Below, piece by piece: positions 1 to 14,100 of a DNA stretch of 64,000 nt. The notes below the pieces were generated by a model. It had not been told where the DNA came from and made no database searches. It saw nothing but the letters and a program-made list of their open reading frames with translations. Each line of letters begins with the position of its first letter. Position 1 is the stretch's first letter. The stretch is from Neckera pumila (taxonomy: Eukaryota; Streptophyta; Bryopsida; Hypnales; Neckeraceae), in the NCBI GenBank assembly GCA_963969595.1, contig OZ018408.1, positions 1,860,001 through 1,924,000 of the forward strand. The letters run 5' to 3'. A program made the translations under genes and the position numbers.

Positions 1-918
1 AGTAATAAGGTAAATTTAGAATACTTTACATGTCTTTAAAGACAACCCAAATAGCCCATCTGATCTATTTTCTTTATGTCTTTTATCCTCATATTTTGAA
101 TTATTATGACATTAAATAGTTATGGCTATAAACTAACATGACCATCTCTATTTAGAATGGAGCAATGCCATATTTGATGGATTATTTGTCCAATGATATG
201 AAATTGGTCAACTATCTAACATGGCAGTCTAATTCGTGTATTACTGGTCACAAATGATGCACCATCAGTGACCATTAAGTTTCCCATAGCTTGCAAAGGC
301 TAATGGGATTGGGATTACCATCTAGGAAGTTGAAAAGCCTCCATAGTTACATAGATGGACTGGGTCCAACTTTGATTGTGATTTTTCTCAGACACTCTCA
401 AACGGTTATTCTCAATTGAATTGTAACACTTCTTTGGCTATAAGCTCTGTGTTTGATCATTGTAGCTTTGCTATTTGGACAGTTTCTTGCATTATTGTCT
501 GAGGGATTTTGGCTGAAGAATAGGAGGTTTTACAGATATGGCTGCAATACAATCCTCTTCAAGTGCTCAAGTCACTGGAAAGATTATGATTTAGATTTTG
601 GCTATAAGCACATTATCATCTTTCACCTCTTCCTTCATGATATAATTATAACTACCCCGTTAATAGATGAAGACTCTTTATTGTTTTGTCATGATACTGC
701 TTTATTTTTATTCAAACCACTATTTCATTTACATTTTAAAGTTCAGCTTAGTTGTATTTGAAATCTAGAGCTATGTAAAATTTTTTGTTTGATTTTAAAT
801 ATATGTCACTAGGATTGCAATTATATTGATTGTGGCTTAATTCCTAAATGCCTAAGGCACCAAATTATGATGTCGACAATACTTTGAAGTTAAATAATAT
901 CTAACCAAATTACTCTTT
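1..918. other. Intergenic, no gene seen
   Basis: AT-rich sequence. The open frames are short, lack family resemblance and have no supporting splice structure. I see no RNA gene or clear element boundary. Confidence 0.5.
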
Positions 919-1828
919 TTAACCTTTAAAGTTCCATGACTATATTTTCATCAAAGAATGCTCAAAAATTGCCATTTTTAGTACGAGTACCAAATTTTTG
1001 AAAAAAAACATTTTTTGACACATATAGCCGTAGGATGTTGTAGTATGCTGACTTGAGAACATGTGGTAAGAATTTCAGAAATTTCCACATCATGGATTGC
1101 AAGATATAAGCATTCAAATTCACTAAAACCATTTTTTGGGCCCTTTAAAAAACAAGGCAGCAGCACTTCACAAGCTCACTGTTCAATGTAAGAATGTCCA
1201 AAGTGATGTTGCTTCTTTGAATTATTTTTCCTAGACAAATTGGCTGCATGCTTGAAAATTTTCACTTCATTTGAAATTGTCCAACATACAGGAAAAAAAA
1301 AGTAAGTAGATAGCAGTAGAAAATGATTCAAAATACTAAATTGTCAAGAATTTAATTACAGAATTGAAAAATGCCAATCCCAATGGTTGCAATGTTTTAA
1401 TAAACAATCTACATCTCATACTTTTATTTTTTCAAAATATTGAAAATTGAATAAGATGAATGACTTCAAAGTTTATTTTAGAGTAAAGAATCTATCACTG
1501 CTTGCAAACTAAAAATCTTCATAACTTGGACTCAATGATCAAAATGAGATGATTCAAAGCTTTCCACGTGTATATAACTCTAGAAAACAAATTTCAAATT
1601 TTTGTTTTCCAAAAAAGTGATGTTTCTTATTTGCCCGAACCGCCCAGTTATAAAAAAAAAGTAACATATTAGGCCATAACTTTTGACTCACATTTCTAAA
1701 TGTCATGAAATTTATTACGCCCACCTTCTATAAAATTTCAGCCTAAAATATGGGAATCTCAAGTCACATGTATCTGTCCAAAATTTCTATATAGTCAAAA
1801 AAATGCATGCTGATCCTTTAGGAGTTAA
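919..1828 (+). mobile_element. 0.9 kb TIR element, copy A
   Basis: About 910 bp. It starts TTAACCTTTAAAGTTCC and ends CCTTTAGGAGTTAA, so the two ends form an imperfect inverted repeat of consensus TTAACTCCTAAAG. The interior matches, end to end and in reverse orientation, the copy at 6,825-7,755, and in the same orientation the copy split by the LTR retrotransposon (30,296-31,085 plus 45,314-45,459). No transposase is visible, so this looks non-autonomous. Superfamily not assigned. Confidence 0.65.
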
Positions 1829-3475
1829 TAGTTTATATTTTTGAACTTTTTTTTTTGAAGTTTAATTTAAGCATCTAAATCAATTTTTTTTTAAATGAAT
1901 GATTATGGTTTTTCTATTCAACATTTTGTACATGGAGGCCACTGCAAATCTTGATTTTCTAGTATTGAGGGCTCTTGGAAATGAGCCTCAAATATAGTAG
2001 ATCTTGGAGAAAAAATCACATTAGAAATTCATTTAAAATAATTGTAGAGTAGATTTTGAGAATCTGTAAATTACTTGGTCTTATGCATGTTATGCCCTTT
2101 AATTTCAAATTTTTTTGGTAACCAATTTTTTAGGTTTGACATGTGAAAAGAGGATTGAAAAACTTCAAATCACTTTCACAATTTTAACAACCTCATGATC
2201 AAACATTATAAGCTTTCAATTGAGAAGTGATATTGTTGTGTTTTGTTTTCCCATGGGATTCTAACATGTCTAGTTGGAATTTGTATGATTGCAATTCCAA
2301 AAAAATTGATACAACATATTAAAAAACTTGGCTTTTTTTTCAATTTAGAGAAAATTCCAACTTATCAAAATTCATAATTTTCCAAAATAAAATGTAATCC
2401 AAGAAAATTTTTATGTTTGAACTTCATAATTTCTTGAATCCAATGGATCCCATGGGCTATAAAATTAGAGGTTGATGTTCAAGAAAATCACTTGAAGATT
2501 CTATTGTTACTTTTATAATTTACACATTTTATTTTGTGGAAAAACCACATGCTCCCTTTATTCCAAAATGATCTTCCACTTCCCCTTAATTTTATTGCAA
2601 TAAGTTAATATTACACTTTGAAAAGGGCTCTAAAGCTCAAAGTTTCAGGACGATAGGAGTGCACCACCAGACATGCCATCAATGACTACCTTACCAAACA
2701 GGTTGAGTAATGTTATTTTTAGCCTTAGGTTCCAAACATTTTATTCAATAAGAAGTTCATTTTAGTTTGGGATAGAGGGAGTAGTTTAAAAAGAAGGCCC
2801 AAAGTGGTTCCAGGATAATTTGTGCCGACCTCAAAAAGAAATATAAGGTGGGCACCCCCAAACACAACACTGATCCTAATCTGCCATCTTCACTCTACGT
2901 ATTGTACATCTCCAAAATCAATTCTGTACCTATGTGGAAGAAACTGATTAGAACCAAACTTTGTTCTTTCATAACTTTTGTATATGATATCCAAATGCTG
3001 CTTTTTTTGTTGCACTCAAACCTCCTTTCACTTGCCAACAAGAAAACCAATAAAAAAATTGACAGATTAATAATAGTAACTAGTCATAGAAGCAAAAAGT
3101 GGTGGTTTGGGGGCTACCCACCTTTGTTCTTGATGAGTTATGCATGCTCTTGGAAAAACCACCTCAGTGACCAAACTGCCCATTCTTTTGGCACTGTCAG
3201 TGGTCCTCATCACATGCATCACATCTTCACTTCTGCTTCAATCTGTTGAATGCACCTTTTGGTACTCTTTTCTCCATAAATGATAAATCTCATTGAAATG
3301 AGTTAAAATGAACTAAAGCAGAATTTTTTAAAAAGTACTCCCTGTTCGAAGCTACAAGCTGATTTCTCACTTGGTGTTAAAGAGTGTTGTTACTGAGGGT
3401 CTTAGAAACAAATATAGGCCTACTTTTGAATTGGATTCACCTTGCAAACATCACCCTAACATCAAGTGCATGCAA
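1829..3475. other. Intergenic, no gene seen
   Basis: AT-rich with homopolymer runs. One frame of about 130 codons (2,848-3,249) shows no recognisable domain. Nothing else supported. Confidence 0.45.
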
Positions 3476-3736
3476 ACCTACACAAAATAGTGATATTAGG
3501 TTGCCTTGTCAATTAGGTTGCCTTATTTGAGATAAATTACCTCATGGATCAATGCTTGTTCCACATGGAGGCACATGCCACTCTTTGAACCAAGCCTTGA
3601 ACTGGTACACAAATCTATGCCATACACATGGCTTTGAATTGAATGCATCATTGTACAAAAGTAGTGAATATTTCTATAGTGCGGACTATTGAGAAATTAG
3701 TGTACAGAAACCTAATTTCACTATTTTGTGTAGTGT
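3476..3736. mobile_element. CACTA-like MITE
   Basis: Inverted ends about 25 bp long: CTACACAAAATAGTGA near 3,479 and its reverse complement near 3,718-3,733. The right end reads CACTACACAAAATAGTG on the minus strand, which fits a CACTA terminus; the left terminal bases have drifted. A matching solo end of about 44 bp lies near 48,147-48,190. No coding capacity. Confidence 0.5.
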
Positions 3737-3779
3737 AGTTAACCCGCCTGAATCCCGGAAATTTGCGCTTTGACATTAT

Positions 3780-4150
3780 CCACGATCGGGAAGTTTAAAA
3801 GTAATGACATGTGCAGATTTTGAAAGTGGGGTGCTTCAAGATGCAACAGAGACTGATGCAACTGAATGACGCAGGCCATGAGCAGAGAATTATAAGAGAC
3901 CAGGACAGAGGGAGGACAGTGAGACGCTGGGAATGGGAGGGCCACGGGGGCCACCCTGGCCGGCGGGCCAAGTGGGGGTGCCAATGCCCTGCAATGTGGG
4001 ATGGCCGGTGGCCACCAGCTTTGATGGGATAGCAGGAATGGCGCCGGGACCAATTCACCAATCCATCCAAAACATCCAAAATGTTCCGGTGATTGGGTTG
4101 AATGTTCTGGTGATGTTCCGGATGTTGTTCCGGTGATTGGGTTCCACCCA
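3780..4150. other. GC-rich patch, possible captured gene fragment
   Basis: A GC-rich island in AT-rich surroundings. Overlapping open frames exist on both strands (for example 3,739-4,173 minus and 3,933-4,136 plus), rich in Gly, Pro and Trp. GTTCCGGTGATTGGGTT occurs twice (near 4,083 and 4,126). I recognise no domain; it could be a fragment carried by a transposon or a diverged exon. Confidence 0.25.
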
Positions 4151-6824
4151 TAGAGTGAAGTCATAAACGTCATATTAACAATCTATAACAACCCTTCTAT
4201 GTATCTATTAGCACTTAAGCATGGACCCATGAAAGATTGACATGTTATTCTTTACGACATTAATGCTTTGATTTTATCACAAAAGTAAATGGATTTGGAT
4301 GAGTATTGTGGCGGAAATGGGGCCAAACATAGAATGGCGGAAATGGATTGGTCTACTTTAACCTTGGAGCGTTGGGTTAGTCATTGTAGAAATCATCCTT
4401 TTCGGTACTGTGAGAATTGTTTGCTGAAAAAAAAAATGAAAGAGAAAACACTTATTGGAAGTCAAACTACCAAGCAAGACCTCCCCTTTTCAAACAAAAT
4501 TCCAAGGGATGAACATCTAAACTTCTATCCTACATAGAAGGATTCCTTATCATCCATCAAACACTCAGCGTTCGCAACAACGCTATAGGATTAAAGTAAT
4601 AGTAGCCTTTTAAAGTCCAAATTCTATATTAGACTTTTGTATACAATTTTTTTGTCTTTTGAATAAAATCAGCCATTATTTACCTTAATTTCATGAATTT
4701 GTTATGAAGGAAGATTATTTTGTAAAGATTCAAGCATTACTTTGGAGTGATGAGAAGTTATTTGTATGAATTAGTCAGTATGAATGAGGTGTATTATCAC
4801 TCTAAAGCAATCTCTTCATCTTTTTGAATATGGATTTGGGATCAATCAGGGTTAGAAAAGGAGCCGGAGCTCTTCAAATTAGGAAGGGAGTTTAGAATCA
4901 TTATCATCACATTTGTATGCCATTTGTGACATAACAAAGTGCAATATAAAAAGTATAAAGTGAATAGACATACTTTTCTAACGTTGGATGAGTATCTCAA
5001 AAATTTGTTTGGTATATACATGAAGCAACCATAACATCAAGTATGCATATTTCTACTATTGCGAGTTTGCTTGATACTAGTTCAACAATGGTGAGTTCCC
5101 TAGGGTAGCTTCATTGCAACTCTGCAAGTCATTTGACATTCAATAATATGGATGAAAAACATTATTAAATAGTCTCTCTTACTATGTTGTGGATGAAATT
5201 GAATTGTAAAGTGGAAATGTCTATTCTCACAATGAGGACGCTCTAATGTTAGGTGAGAGAGTATAGGGTGTGATACTAGAGAAAGTGATATTTGATAGGT
5301 CTTAAGTCATAGGCTAGGTTCATCATCTATGCAAATTGGACATACAACTTCTAGTTGTCGCAAGCAGAATTTGTCAATTTAGTTTGTCTCTAAGTACTCC
5401 CAAGTTCATATTCTGGATGATGAATTGAGTACTTTGGTTAGATGATTTGTCCACATAAAGTTTCATTCATCCAAAGTAATGCTTTCAGAATCTTTAAAAT
5501 TCATACTTCATTTGTGTCCAATATGATGAAATTGAGGTACATAACATATATTTATAAAGTTAGAAATATAAATAAGCAAAATTTCAAGAAAATACTTGGG
5601 CATTATAAAATTAATTGGTATAAAACTTGGTACACAAATCTATACAATCCTTTTTAATATAAAACACGTATAGATTTAGGTTTCAAGACAACATAGAATG
5701 AAAGTGCCAAAGTCCAAGATTACTGCCAATATATTGAAATTGACAACAAAAGCTCAGATGACCTGTGCTATTATATTGGAGTTTGATCTCACCCCACAAA
5801 TCTTATTCACCACTATGGCTTCATTTTCAATCTATTGATTGCAGTATATCAAGTAAATGAGTGTTAGGAGGACATTATTGTTCTCACGAACCATCAAAGA
5901 TGCATGTGCTGTAATTTCTCAAGCATAAAATCAATTAAAAGTAAGAGATCCATTTTTTGCCCCTTTGTAGCTATTATGTACCACTCAATACATTTGAAAG
6001 GATAAAATGTATATTGAAATACACAGTGGTACAAATAAGATGGCTTCTAAATTGTGGCACAAATAGGATCTTTTACCTCACATATACACGTTTCAACATC
6101 GATTGCAATTGCTAATGTATAGTAGGGTACAATAATCTTACAAAATTTTCTTCCTAGGCATATTCAACAAAAAGTCTATGAACTTCAAGATGCTCTTATA
6201 TGTTAAAAAATGCATAGATTTTCAAATTGCAAATTGCATTGGAATCGTAGTAAATGTACTTGAATATCATTAAAAACATATATATACTTAATTCAAGATC
6301 ATACAAAAATTTGGATTCCTTCTATACATTGTCTACCATCTAGTGTTGCCACTATTATTGAAATTACAACTTACAGTCAATAGGGCATACACAAATTGAG
6401 CCACTGCAATTGTTCTAGAGATATTCAATCCCATATTGCTTGGATTTTTTTATATCATTTCTTATTTGTTCTTTGGACTGCTTTGGTGTTGCAACAAACT
6501 TCCAAAGGTTCTCTTCGGGGTTTAGATTTGATGAAGGAAGTCAAGCTAGCTTCTTTATACTATGAGCTTGCGTCTACTTCTCTCAAAATTTATGTTAATG
6601 AATTGAAGCACTCCCTTCTATAAGATTGAGCTCATCAGTTTGATTGTGTATAAAATGAAAACCATTCAATGTGCCCTTGTAAATGTTTTGAAGAAAATGG
6701 GCGACACTTCTTTCACATTGAGGCATCATGACTAAAAGACTCTTATCAAAATCTAAAATGGCATCCCAAACCATCCCAAACATTTGGCCAAACCTAAAAG
6801 TAGGGGCTAGATGCCACAAAACAT
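4151..6824. other. Intergenic, no gene seen
   Basis: AT-rich, frames under 85 codons without similarity to families I know. No element boundary recognised. Confidence 0.45.
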
Positions 6825-7755
6825 CTAACCCCTAAAGGACCAACATGCATTTTTTGGCCGTATAGAATTTTTGGGCAAGTACATACGGCTAGAGATTTCT
6901 ATATCTTTGGCTGCAATTTTAATAGAAGGTAGGGGCAAGGAATATCTTTCATATGCACCAAATTTCATGACATTTTGAAATACGAATAAAAAGTTATGGC
7001 CTAATATGTTATTTTTTTTGTAACTGGGCAATCAGGGCAGATAAAAAAAAATCACTTTTTTCGAAAACAAAAATTTGAAATTGTTTTTCTAGAGTTATAT
7101 AGGGGTAAAAAGCTTTTAATCATCCCATTTTGATCAATGAGTCAAAAGTTATGAAGATTTTAAGTTTGCGGGCAATTATAGATTCTCTACTCTAAAATGA
7201 ACTTTGAAGTCCTTTATCTTACTCAATTTTCAATATTTTTTGAAAAAAATAAATCCTAGAATGTAGATTATTTATTACAACATTGCCACCATTGGGATTA
7301 GCATTTTTCAATTCCAAAATAAAATTCTTGACAATTTTGTATTTTGAATAATTCTCTACTACTATCTACTTACTATTTTTTTCCTATATGTTGTACAATT
7401 CCAAATGAAATGAAAATTTTCAAGCATGTAGCCAACTTGTCTAGGAAAAAGAATTCAAAGAAGCACCATCTTTTTGGACATTTTTTCATCGAAAAGTGAG
7501 CTTGTGAAGTGTTGCTGCTCTATTTTTCCGCAGGGCCAAAAAAATGGTTTTAGTGAATTTGAATGCATATATCTTGCAATCCACACGGCGGAAATTCCTG
7601 AAATTTTTAACATATGTTTTCAAGTCACCATACTACAAGAGTCTATAGTTACATGCATAAAAAAAAGCTTTTTTCAAAAATTGGATACTTGTATTAAAAA
7701 TGGCAGTTTTCGAGCATTTTTGGTGAGAACACAATCATGGAACCTTAGGAGTTAA
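6825..7755 (-). mobile_element. 0.9 kb TIR element, copy B (inverted)
   Basis: About 931 bp, the reverse complement of the 919-1,828 element. Its ends read CTAACCCCTAAAGGACC and CCTTAGGAGTTAA. The same translated trace (a segment reading KNGFSEFEC) appears on opposite strands in copies A and B, which is what exposed the relationship. That frame carries no intact gene. Confidence 0.65.
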
Positions 7756-8358
7756 CTACTTCTAGACTTTCAATTGAATTCTAGACAAAAAGTTCAAAAA
7801 TCTCTAGATAATAACATCTGGAGATCTCCAGATGTTTGTATAGATCTTTAGATGCTTTGTATAGATCTCAAGATGCTTCACACGATCTCTCAATTATTAT
7901 CTCTTGATGTTTCTTCTCCAAATATTAATTTTGGACTCTTTGAAAGTCCAAAAGTAGTTAAATGTGGCATCTAGACAATTCTATGCATACTTTTTCATAT
8001 ACTTTTCATCATACGACAATTTCTCAAGAATTCTTTCCAATCTCAAAAGATGACTCATTATTTCAAATAACTTTGTTCCAGTTTTCTTTTGTCTAATGCA
8101 AGTGCTTGCGAGCAAAAACTAATTTTTTTGCTTTGTGTTCTTTATTGAGATTGTATTTTTGAGGAATGTGGTTCCCAAAGCCAGGCCTATGTATATATGG
8201 TTGCATTGTATCAATGCACATTAAAGTTTCTCGCAATCACTTCAAGTGTTTGATGTTGATCTCAATTCATGAGACAGGACATGTCTCTCATTACGCGATA
8301 TGACAAGTCTTGAGGCCTATTGCTAAAATTTTTGAGCGACCATATTACAAAAGACCTT

Positions 8359-8520
8359 CTACTTCTTTAGAGCAATAGAAATAGTCAAACGTGACATGCT
8401 CATTTTCTCTATAATATCCTTACATTTCATTCCAGCTTGTTGTATTCCAACTACTAGAGCTTTTTCCTCTATGCTCAATATTATTATCCTCATTTTTAAA
8501 ATGAATGCATTATAAACTCC
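8359..8520 (-). pseudogene. Tc1/mariner-type transposase HTH fragment
   Basis: A minus-strand reading begins near 8,520 with a segment starting LSIEEKALVVGIQQAG and continuing through DIIEKMSMSRLTI to a stop at 8,359. This resembles the N-terminal helix-turn-helix of Tc1/mariner transposases (pattern L-S-x-E-E-K, A-G, I-A-x-x-x-x-x-S-R-x-T-V). No DDE/D catalytic part follows, so it is a short relic at best. The family call rests on pattern resemblance alone. Confidence 0.4.
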
Positions 8521-11102
8521 AATGCTAAACACTAAATATGCAATTTGTCTAAGGACACATATAATTTGTATGAAGTTATTTGATGTCAACAAACGGTGTT
8601 GAATGGATAAGGTAATAGAAAGACAATGATTGTAGCTAGTGGTATGGCACAAGTGTTCACGAGTAAAAAGTAGGCTATAAATAATTGGTCCACAATGACT
8701 GTAACAATTATTTTTCCAGTCATTTAGGACAACAATGCTGCAAAATGACTATACAATGACTGTTGCAATCATTGTAGACAAGTCATTTAGGACATGGTTT
8801 TTTACTAGTGTCAAACAATGTGAAGAAGAAACAAGCCTATTTAATCCTCTAAGAATTAGAGTGGGAAACCCATGCATGGTCCTATGGGGCGAAGTATAAG
8901 CCTCCCCTTTTTTATTGCGTCTACAAAGGAAATGCAATGAAATACCTAATGATTTTGTTGCATTTTCAAAATATTCATGTTTATTTTAGGATATGTAAAA
9001 TTTATAAAAAAAATTACAAATATAACCAATCTTTATCTTAAAATGAGATTGTACCCTAGGAAGATAAAGCATAGAAATTTCTCTAAGTAGGAGAACTAAA
9101 AAAGTGCAGAATCTCAAGAAAATAGTTACCTTGATATTTTAAATTTGTTAAAATAGAAAAAATAATTTAGAAGATAAAATATACTTTTTTTTATTTGTAA
9201 CAACTCTATGGAGATGGCTATTCACCAAAATAACCACCAAAATAATATCTTACATGTTTCAAAATGCAAATAGAAAGAAACTTGTCTTGAGGACCTTCAT
9301 AAAAGTAACATAGAATTAACTGTTTTTGAAATTCTTTCAAAACAATCAAAAGATCGTTGTTGGTCTACTAGAATACCATTCCTTCCAAATTTCAACTCCA
9401 AGTTCCTTTTTTACGGATAGAAATAATACTATAAACCCCCAAATTGGCTAAAGTATGACATTCTATTGGAGCTATTTTTATATAATAAAATATTTTTGAA
9501 AAAGAAAAAATTAGCTAAAGTGTATAATGGTCATGAGTGCCTTACATATAAATCTTTAGTCTTTTGGAGTCACAATACAAAAGTTATGGTCAAAAAACAA
9601 ATCAATACGCAACATTTGATAGAAATAGTACAAGTGTTTTTTGCAATTGCCCAAGTAAGAACCCATAAAAGAAAGACAGTGCAATTAGAAGGGCTTTGGC
9701 AGTACTTGGGACATAGTTTAAATCTCGTGCCTAAATCTATTCATGCAACGCACTAACACACATATAAGCAATCTATTTATAGTCACAAATACTAGCCAAT
9801 TTACGCATGCAAAGGCAACCTAGCTAGGTTGCAACAAGAAGTTGAAAGTATATAGTGTATAGAACAACATACAATATGAGGAAAAAAAATTGTAAGATTA
9901 TTGAACCCTATTGTACAAATGAGGGGAGTGTAGTTACGAGCGCACTCTTTGTGCGTGCGCAAAGCATATACTGCCCCATGCATTGGGTCCGTGTAGGCTT
10001 GCCAATTTCCATGGCCAATCACAGCCTTAGCAATCATGCAATTGTGTAGTATTACATTTTGTGTTGGTTTGGACATCTTGATTTGGGTCCTATCTTCTTG
10101 TAGTCACTAGAACACTTTCAAAAGATATCCTCCACACATGATAGTTTCAATATTGCATGAGAAAAAGTTTGTAATATTGCATATTGTCAATCATCTGCAT
10201 GCATGATTGTAAATCCTGGTTTACTTAAGTGCCAAAATTTCACCAAATCGGTATCCCGATTGGCACTCACTCATCAAATTTGAGCTTTCAAAAACTGGCT
10301 CAAAAACCAACTCACAACTTGCAACTAGAGCGATTGAAGATAACTATACCTAAAATTGACCTGTTTCTAAAATTGTTCCCCTACAAATTCTTGCCTAAAT
10401 GTACTCCCACTGTTCATGAGAATCTGCTTTCACCACTTTTGAAAATTCATAATTTATTCATCCTATGTTTACTTTACAACACTCATCTGAGATCCATACC
10501 CCCCCCCACGATTATAAAGCTTTATTGTGCAACTGAAACAAACCCATCTGCGCGCTTTAAATTGAAGGCCAAATCTTTAGCTCATCACAATGTCACATCA
10601 CATTGAAATTCCCCCCAAAAATCCCCCAAAAATTCCCCCAAATAACGAATAATTTGAAGTTATGCAGGCGTGGAGATGTCCACGATGAGCTCGATCCCAA
10701 CCTGCCTAAGTTAGTTTCGAGGCTCCCCCACCCGAGGTTCTATTAATTCTGCCGGCGTTCTTCGATAGATATGCCGCAGAAGCTGAGGTTAGGCACCCCG
10801 ATTTCGGATGCAATACGTACTGGAATCCACAAGAATCCATCCTTCACCACCACATCAACAAGCTCCCTTCAACTGCGGCTTCAAGAGTTAGTTATACATA
10901 TGCTTTAAATATTTCATGAGAATTCTGGTAATTTGAGAGCAGTCGACGATCGACATGCACCATTGACGTGACCACCCTACAGTAGTTTCCAAAGTCCGCA
11001 TACACAAGGAGATGTGGTAGGGTTTCCGAACGCGTTGCGAAAGACGATATATGCTTACGAATTGGCATTGCCGGCCGGTAGTTACTGTCGCCCGTGGTCG
11101 TC
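8521..11102. other. Intergenic and presumed GDSL upstream region
   Basis: Short frames without recognised domains, including a 125-codon frame at 10,229-10,606. Base composition becomes less AT-rich after about 10,650, approaching the lipase start. I do not mark a promoter because no convincing TATA element and start-site combination is visible. Confidence 0.4.
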
Positions 11103-14100
11103 ATGATTTTGCGAAGAGGTGGGTCGCTGGTAGTGGCGTTCTATTGTGTTACGATGACAAGTTTCGTGTGTGAAGCTGATGCAAGACTGCGGCATGCGCA
11201 GTTGCGGAGTCGGGTGCCTGCTTATTTCGTGTTTGGAGATTCGTTCGCGGATGTGGGCACCAACAACTTCGTCCCCAATGCAACCGCACTGGCGAATTTC
11301 CCACCTTACGGCGAAACTTACTTTCACAAGCCCACGGGACGATTCACCAATGGCCGCAACATCGTGGATTTCTTCGGTAAGGGAAGTCACCAACTGCGAT
11401 CATCAATGGTCATACTCGGCAAACGGCATGTACTGTATGTTGCAGAGCTTGGAACTGGTGACTGCTGGGTAGCATAGATCTGAGGTTCCAGAGAGGCGGT
11501 TGCAATTGGAGAAGTGCCAATTTCTTGAAATTCCTTCCAATTGAACGATGTCAGGAAATCTCGAAAGTTCACACAAATCACGCATAATCAGGGAATTCGA
11601 AGTCACCGACGACTTGATTGCACGTAACCTCATGTTTGTTATAATGGTGGATTTCTGTGACAATGGTGCAGTTTCAGTTGCCTGACTGAAACCCCAGTTC
11701 TACTACGGTAGTGAGTCTTAATTTTTAGAGTTTTGAGCACGAAAATGTCGTAATTTGGGCAGTCTGGAACATTCAATTTCAATAAATATGATTGCAAAAA
11801 GCTTCGGAAATCATGATAGTGTGTGTTGTGTTATCCGGCCTAATCTCACGAAATAAAGGTTCACAAAGGTAGTGCTTTGTGATCCAACAATTGTGTGATA
11901 AATGCTGTGATTTTCTTGCTTCTTCATGCAGGATGAGGGCATCTTTTTTCTCTGTGGCCTTACCAGTTTAAGTCCATTTGAGATCGACATGGGCTTGTGC
12001 CCTCGTGCTCAATAGCTCGTGCTCAATAGACTTTTCTCATATGTCACTCCGTAATTTGAATGTTTGTTAGTACGCTATTTTCGTCTCATGCTGTCAAGAC
12101 CTTCACGTGTGACATGGGTTGGGTATGGACAGCTCGAGAAGTCCAACTTCCCAGTGCACCACCATATCTGCAGCCCAACTCTTCCTTCGTCGCTGGTGTC
12201 AACTTCGCTTCCGCAGGAAGTGGCGTGCTAAATGACACCAACGTCGATCCTGTAAGGGAAACCTACGTAATTATATTATATATTTTTCAGTCCTGTTCAT
12301 CAATAGCCATGTTGTCATGTCCTCGTCAATACCTCAACGGGGCGCAGTTCTGGAGAGGTGACAACCAAGAATTGGTATGAAGTCATTTTAGAGCATGATT
12401 ATATCTCATATGTAATCTTGTCCTTTAGAGCGTTACAATGTTTTCTTTCTGACCCTTCATTGGGCATGATTCAACGGGATCCAACATGAGGTTATGTCCA
12501 GCAACGTGAGTAAAGCCATGTCTTCCTCTCAATAATAACATCCCTTCCTCTCAACATTTTTGGTTTAACCCCTAAATGCTCAGTCGTCCTCCTAGAAGTG
12601 GATACTGAATGTTTTGGAGAGTTCACTGCATCCATATAATATACATTGAGGACGCTTTAAGGAAGATCATGTAATGCATCCATGGAAAGAAAAAAGAATG
12701 CTCTACTTGAATCAATGCTATTAATGTTTTTGAGTATCAAAGCAGTAATGTACAATGATTTTCTGAAGTTCCAGTTGTTATTTTGAGTTTGGGCACTTTG
12801 GGGTTGATTCTGGAGCTGCAGGTGGTGCCGATGAGTGTCCAGGTGGACCAATTTAGAACCGTGAGAATCTCCTTGCAAAATAAGCTCGGTGCTTGGGACG
12901 CCCACAGATTGATTTCCAGATCCATGTTTCTCGTGCTCAGCGGTTCAAACGACCTTGTGGCTTACCTTTCTAATCCACACCTTCAAATCCAGATGAATGC
13001 TTCTCAATACTTGGATCAAGTTGTGGAGGTCTACCGAACTACTCTCACTGTGAGTTCCATATCTCCCTCAAATCCCCTGCTGAATAACATTTGGATCGCC
13101 AAGATAATCATGGATCTTGTCCACAGTTTGATTGTCAACATCTGTGTGTTATTTACCTAATAAGAAGGAAGAAGACCATATTTGGAAGATATATATAAGG
13201 ATTTTGATAATTGTTGATAGAAATAATTTTTTGAACCAAAGCAAGCTATGTACAGTACATCATTCAGTCTAATGATAAGGATTTCCCCTACTCAAATTAT
13301 ACTTTCCACAACATGCTCAACCAAAATCGTCATTCTAAAATGATGAATCCTTTATCCGTCAAGGTTTAAGGATGGGATAGACAACAAGATATATCATTGA
13401 ATAGGGGGAGTAAGCTACGCAAGCTGTCCCACAACTCGCTGAACTTGAGTACGTGGCACTCCACTCTCCGCGTCACTTAGATCACTGAGTTCGTGTACAA
13501 GTTCGTGTACTCCGCCTTTGAGACGAGTAAACTCTCCTCAAACTCGCTGAAGGTCTACTGTAGCACATGACTCCCCGTAATATAATTACTTTCCTAAGGC
13601 CATGACTTTTGACAAACCTTGTTGTGATGAAGACCTCCAAGATAAACTAAAACTCAAGGTTGCTGGCCTTGACTGGCAGGATCTCTACAAATCTGGGGCC
13701 AGGAAGGCGGTCCTGTTTGGCCTGGCACCACTTGGGTGCTCCCCTTCAGCGCGGGTGGCGAATCCCACCGAACCTGGCCAATGCTTCCGTGCAGGCAACG
13801 AACTGGCTCTGGGATTCAATGCACGCGTGAAGCAGTTAGTGGAAGCACTCTATTTGACTCAACCCGACTTCAACATCGTCCTGGCCCAAAGTTATGACCT
13901 CGTTCAGTCTATGATTAACGATAAGAAATCATACGGTGCGCAACCTCGATTATCTTTACCATCAGTCCTCGTTCAGTCTATGATTAACAAGACAAAATCA
14001 TAGGGTGAGCCTCCTCGATTATCTTTACGATCAGCCCTGAAATCTCCCGGTTTTGTAAATCAGTATTTTGATAGTCATATTCGTCACATTGACGGAAATT

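Noticed and set aside
3739..4173. 144-codon minus-strand frame as a gene
   Set aside because: Overlapping frames on both strands in a GC-rich patch; composition explains the openness. Kept only as a GC-rich feature.
10229..10606. 125-codon frame as a gene
   Set aside because: Low-complexity composition rich in Lys, Leu and Pro, no domain, no splice or promoter support.
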